Notes under the pieces: model-generated
What the model was told of the DNA's origin: nothing
Databases searched by the model: none
Seen by the model: only the letters and a program-made list of their open reading frames with translations
Translations under genes and position numbers: made by a program
In this document: in pieces, positions 61,869 through 64,000 of the stretch
Position numbering within the stretch: position 1 is the first letter of the stretch
Layout: each line of letters opens with the position of its first letter
Assembly: GCA_000961725.1 (NCBI GenBank)
Contig: LADS01000037.1
Coordinates: forward strand, 154,699 to 218,698
Direction of reading: 5' to 3'
Source of the DNA: Desulfobulbaceae bacterium BRH_c16a
GTDB lineage: Bacteria; Desulfobacterota; Desulfobulbia; Desulfobulbales; Desulfocapsaceae
Length of the DNA stretch: 64,000 nt

Positions 61869-62067
61869 AGGTTTCTCCTTGAAATAAAAATGGTGAAAAA
61901 GGGACGTTTCCCTTTGGCTGTCACTCGTATCGTGAGCAAGAACCAATACCTTGTCCAATAATGTCGATTTCATTATTGTTGCTGCACGATACTCCCGGCT
62001 CCTTACATTTTTCCCATTTTTGCATCCAGGCGATCCATTTTTTAAAAAAAAACTGCAAAAATAATAA

Positions 62068-62098
62068 AGGCACCTGCAGCAGGACGCTGCAGGTGCCT
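62068..62098 (-). terminator. Terminator downstream of the lipoprotein gene
   Basis: A 13-bp stem (62068-62080 with 62086-62098) with a 5-base loop, followed on the minus strand by TTTATTATTTTT. It ends the lipoprotein transcript and lies in the 274-base spacer before the helix-hairpin-helix gene. Confidence 0.88.
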
Positions 62099-62142
62099 CA
62101 TATTTTCCTCCGGCTTGGCCGATTATATGACTATGATTAACC

Positions 62143-62877
62143 CTATTCTCTATGAAATCCGGCTTTTATCTGCTCGTGAATTGAGGTATGCTTTTCAACT
62201 AATTCATTAATGTAGGCAACTTTTTGAGAATCAGTGTTGAATCTAACAGCATTCCATTCTGAAGTTGACCAACTTGATTTCGGACTTGGGGAAAAACCTG
62301 CAGCTTCAGGGTTATAAACATACCTCGCTCTTAACAGCCTTTTTTTGTAAGGATGGCTACCTGTCAACAAATGAGAAACTAAAATCATGTCGTCGGAAAT
62401 GATAAGTTTATGGGATGCAATATAACTCGATGCATCTTTTATATATTGTGGAGAGCTATCTTTAGCGGTGAATGTAGGAATAAAATTGTTTATGAACCAT
62501 CCATCGAGTGGTTCGCCTTGTACATTTTTATGCTTGAAAACCCTCAGCATGTCACTTCTTTCTAGATCCTTGTCCTTAAAATAACCGTATTCCCTATTCA
62601 ACTGAATAGAATCGACCTGAACACTAACATAGCTAAAGATTTTCCCTGGATGTTCTTGAATTAGAACAACATAAAAAAACTTATCTGCATCGAATCCGCT
62701 GGAGATAATTTTCCATTCTCCAAGCGGAAGAGGAATAGTTTTATCTCTAATAGAAAATGTATCTCTAAAGATATTGTTATCGTTTGTTTTATAAATTGTT
62801 TCCAAATTAGCAGATTTTTCAACACAACCCATTAGCAGGAAAAGAGAAAAACAAATGGCCCAGAACATGTTTCGCAA
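62143..62877 (-). CDS. Uncharacterised lipoprotein, AT-rich
   Basis: This protein of about 244 residues has a signal peptide with lipobox LLMGC, so it is likely an outer- or inner-membrane lipoprotein. It contains repeated aromatic/charged segments (LPLGEWKIISSGFDADKFFYVVLI, YVSVQVDSIQLNREYGYFKD), and no motif I recognise. Its codons are visibly richer in A/T than neighbouring genes, suggesting recent acquisition. The start is uncertain: a TTG at 62877 has the best GAGGAG spacing (5 bases), while a GTG at 62883 touches it and an ATG lies at 62868. Confidence 0.65.
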   Translation of the reverse strand: MRNMFWAICFSLFLLMGCVEKSANLETIYKTNDNNIFRDTFSIRDKTIPLPLGEWKIISSGFDADKFFYVVLIQEHPGKIFSYVSVQVDSIQLNREYGYFKDKDLERSDMLRVFKHKNVQGEPLDGWFINNFIPTFTAKDSSPQYIKDASSYIASHKLIISDDMILVSHLLTGSHPYKKRLLRARYVYNPEAAGFSPSPKSSWSTSEWNAVRFNTDSQKVAYINELVEKHTSIHEQIKAGFHRE

Positions 62878-62883
62878 AATCAC

Positions 62884-63513
62884 TCCTCAAAGAAAAATAA
62901 ATAAAGCTAGATTAACTTTCGGTCAAAATTCGATCTATCAGCTATTTAAAATCATTTTATCACAGGCATAACCAGACTGAAGCTCATAATGTTTAAACTG
63001 TAGTGCATGTTACTTCTCACCAACTTATGGGTTTGGTCTATGCTATTTTCTGAAAACCGTGCAACTCATTGACTTCCAATGAACGGCATTTCAAAAGCGT
63101 TGTGGGTCTTCTTCAGTTTTTAATAGTCCTGTTGTTTGAGTGCCCATGTTGAAAGTGCGGTCAATCGATAACTACACCCCCTTCACCTTTTTACTGATAT
63201 TTGTTTTCAGTTTCTTGCCATTCCTCCTAAGCCAGCTTAATACTTCCTGTTTTTTAAAAAAGTTTGAGTATATAAATGTCTAAGAATTTTTCTCATAATT
63301 TTCTGGAGGGCTTAATAACACATCTAAAAATGCCTCAGTCTTAACCCAACTTTTTGCGAATAATTATCAAACTGCTCTGTAAGCCGCATTTTCATTTTGC
63401 GATAAATTTAAAACAACGCAATAACAGCAAGATAAAATTTTCTTGCGGTTTGTAGTGCCATAAAATAAATTTAATTGTTGACATGGGCTGTTTTTTATGC
63501 CACAATCGGCTCC
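62884..63513. other. AT-rich region without genes next to an insertion sequence
   Basis: About 630 bases of AT-rich, unstructured sequence. TTTTGCGA-like motifs occur near 63352 and 63395 and may mark the left end of the insertion sequence, but without the right end I cannot define terminal repeats. No gene, tRNA or attachment site is seen. Confidence 0.5.
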
Positions 63514-64000
63514 ATGTATATTCGAAGAACATCTATCAAAAGCAGGAAGGACGGGTCGCATTATTACAGCTATCGGCTGGTCGAATCCAAGCGTACTGAG
63601 AAGGGAGTGCGACAGCAGACCCTTCTCAATCTGGGTGCCGATTTTGCGCTGCCGAGAGAGCAGTGGTCTGACCTGACTAAACGGATCGAGGGCATTCTCA
63701 GCGGGCAACAGAGCTTGTTTGATGTTGATAGTGATATCGAACAGTTATCCCAGTCTTATGCTTCGAGAATTATCGCGTCATATCAAGATGTTGAAAGTAT
63801 TGAAGATGACGACTTCCGTGAGGTCGACCTCGACAGTCTGGAAATGAGCAGGCCGCGCAGTGTTGGTGTCGAACATGTCACCCTGGAGGCCTTGCGGCTC
63901 CTGGACCTTGACAGCAAATTCAAGGAACTCGGCTTCAATGGACCGCAGACGGCTGCAGCCATAGGAACGATTATCGGTCGTTGTTGTGCGCCCGGAAGTG
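63514..64000 (+). CDS. IS1634-family transposase, N-terminal part (runs off the window)
   Basis: An open frame of 162 codons begins MYIRRTSIKSRKDGSHYYSYRLVESKR and includes TLLNLGADFALPREQW and LLDLDSKFKELGF, the N-terminal domain of IS1634/ISAs1-like transposases. The catalytic DDE domain lies beyond the window. A 3' truncation cannot be told from the window edge. No terminal inverted repeat is verifiable. Confidence 0.8.
   Translation, partial: MYIRRTSIKSRKDGSHYYSYRLVESKRTEKGVRQQTLLNLGADFALPREQWSDLTKRIEGILSGQQSLFDVDSDIEQLSQSYASRIIASYQDVESIEDDDFREVDLDSLEMSRPRSVGVEHVTLEALRLLDLDSKFKELGFNGPQTAAAIGTIIGRCCAPGS

Noticed and set aside
1..64000. CRISPR arrays, tRNA and rRNA genes
   Set aside because: No regularly spaced direct repeats and no cloverleaf or rRNA-like sequence were seen in the gene-free stretches; a dedicated scan with tRNAscan-SE or Infernal would settle this.

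Overview
The window looks like chromosomal DNA of an anaerobic, Gram-negative bacterium, most likely a member of the Desulfobacterota (Desulfobulbales-like). That placement is inferred from gene content: a sigma-54-driven molybdoenzyme operon, TRAP transport, split HdrB/HdrC-type subunits beside a fumarate-reductase-like pair, a glycyl radical enzyme, a selenoprotein and outer-membrane/LPS functions. No 16S or other phylogenetic marker is present. Coding density is high, most start codons have clear Shine-Dalgarno sequences, and many operon ends carry strong hairpins.

Layout. 1-5.2 kb: the C-terminus of a membrane protein, a glycosyltransferase-methyltransferase fusion, a KefB/C-type antiporter, a DUF1540 protein and a small hydrophobic protein. 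5.2-15.4 kb: a Tat-exported molybdopterin oxidoreductase of the ArrA/Psr/Phs type, with its four-cluster FeS subunit, TorD-like chaperone and an extra FeS protein. Next to it, as a separate operon, is a three-component sensor made of a tandem PhnD-like periplasmic protein, a histidine kinase and a sigma-54 response regulator. Each operon has a -24/-12 promoter and shares an upstream GTGTTAC-N6-GTAACAC-type site, so they form one regulatory unit. 15.4-19.9 kb: a hypothetical hydrolase-like gene, then a PagL-like lipid A deacylase, a VanZ-like protein and a CoA-transferase bracketed by two inverted copies of a 145-bp MITE. 19.9-25.8 kb: a sigma-54 regulator divergent from a TRAP transporter operon (P, attenuator, Q, M, UspA) with a near-consensus -24/-12 promoter. 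25.8-30.5 kb: a sugar-nucleotide epimerase/GT4/methyltransferase/GlpD-like cluster.

30.7-36 kb: a flavin reductase, then an anaerobic hydroxyproline module (activase plus a HypD-like glycyl radical dehydratase) behind a palindromic operator, with an aspartate aminotransferase downstream. 36-45.2 kb: a Ca-binding-repeat protein, a response regulator with a Cys-rich tail, aspartokinase, NhaD, an SLC13/RCK permease, a cytidylate-kinase-like protein and a GcvR-like ACT protein. 45.4-49.5 kb: a four-gene HdrC-HdrB-FrdB-FrdA-like oxidoreductase operon. 49.9-55 kb: an Arg-rich small protein, a VKOR-thioredoxin fusion, an MFS exporter, an ElaA-type GNAT, and a DUF4388-like protein with a dCache/HAMP receptor lacking an output domain. 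55.8-58.9 kb: a Csd6-like plus Csd4-like cell-shape peptidoglycan pair and rubredoxin. 59-61.9 kb: a thioesterase, an APC-type transporter, a periplasmic rhodanese in which an in-frame TGA followed by a SECIS-like hairpin most likely encodes selenocysteine, and a helix-hairpin-helix protein. 62-64 kb: an AT-rich tail with a lipoprotein and the start of an IS1634-type transposase.

The strongest candidates for new biology are the CxU rhodanese selenoprotein and the ArrA-like reductase with its dedicated three-component sensor, whose active site matches ArrA at most recalled positions but has Asn where ArrA has a substrate-binding Lys.
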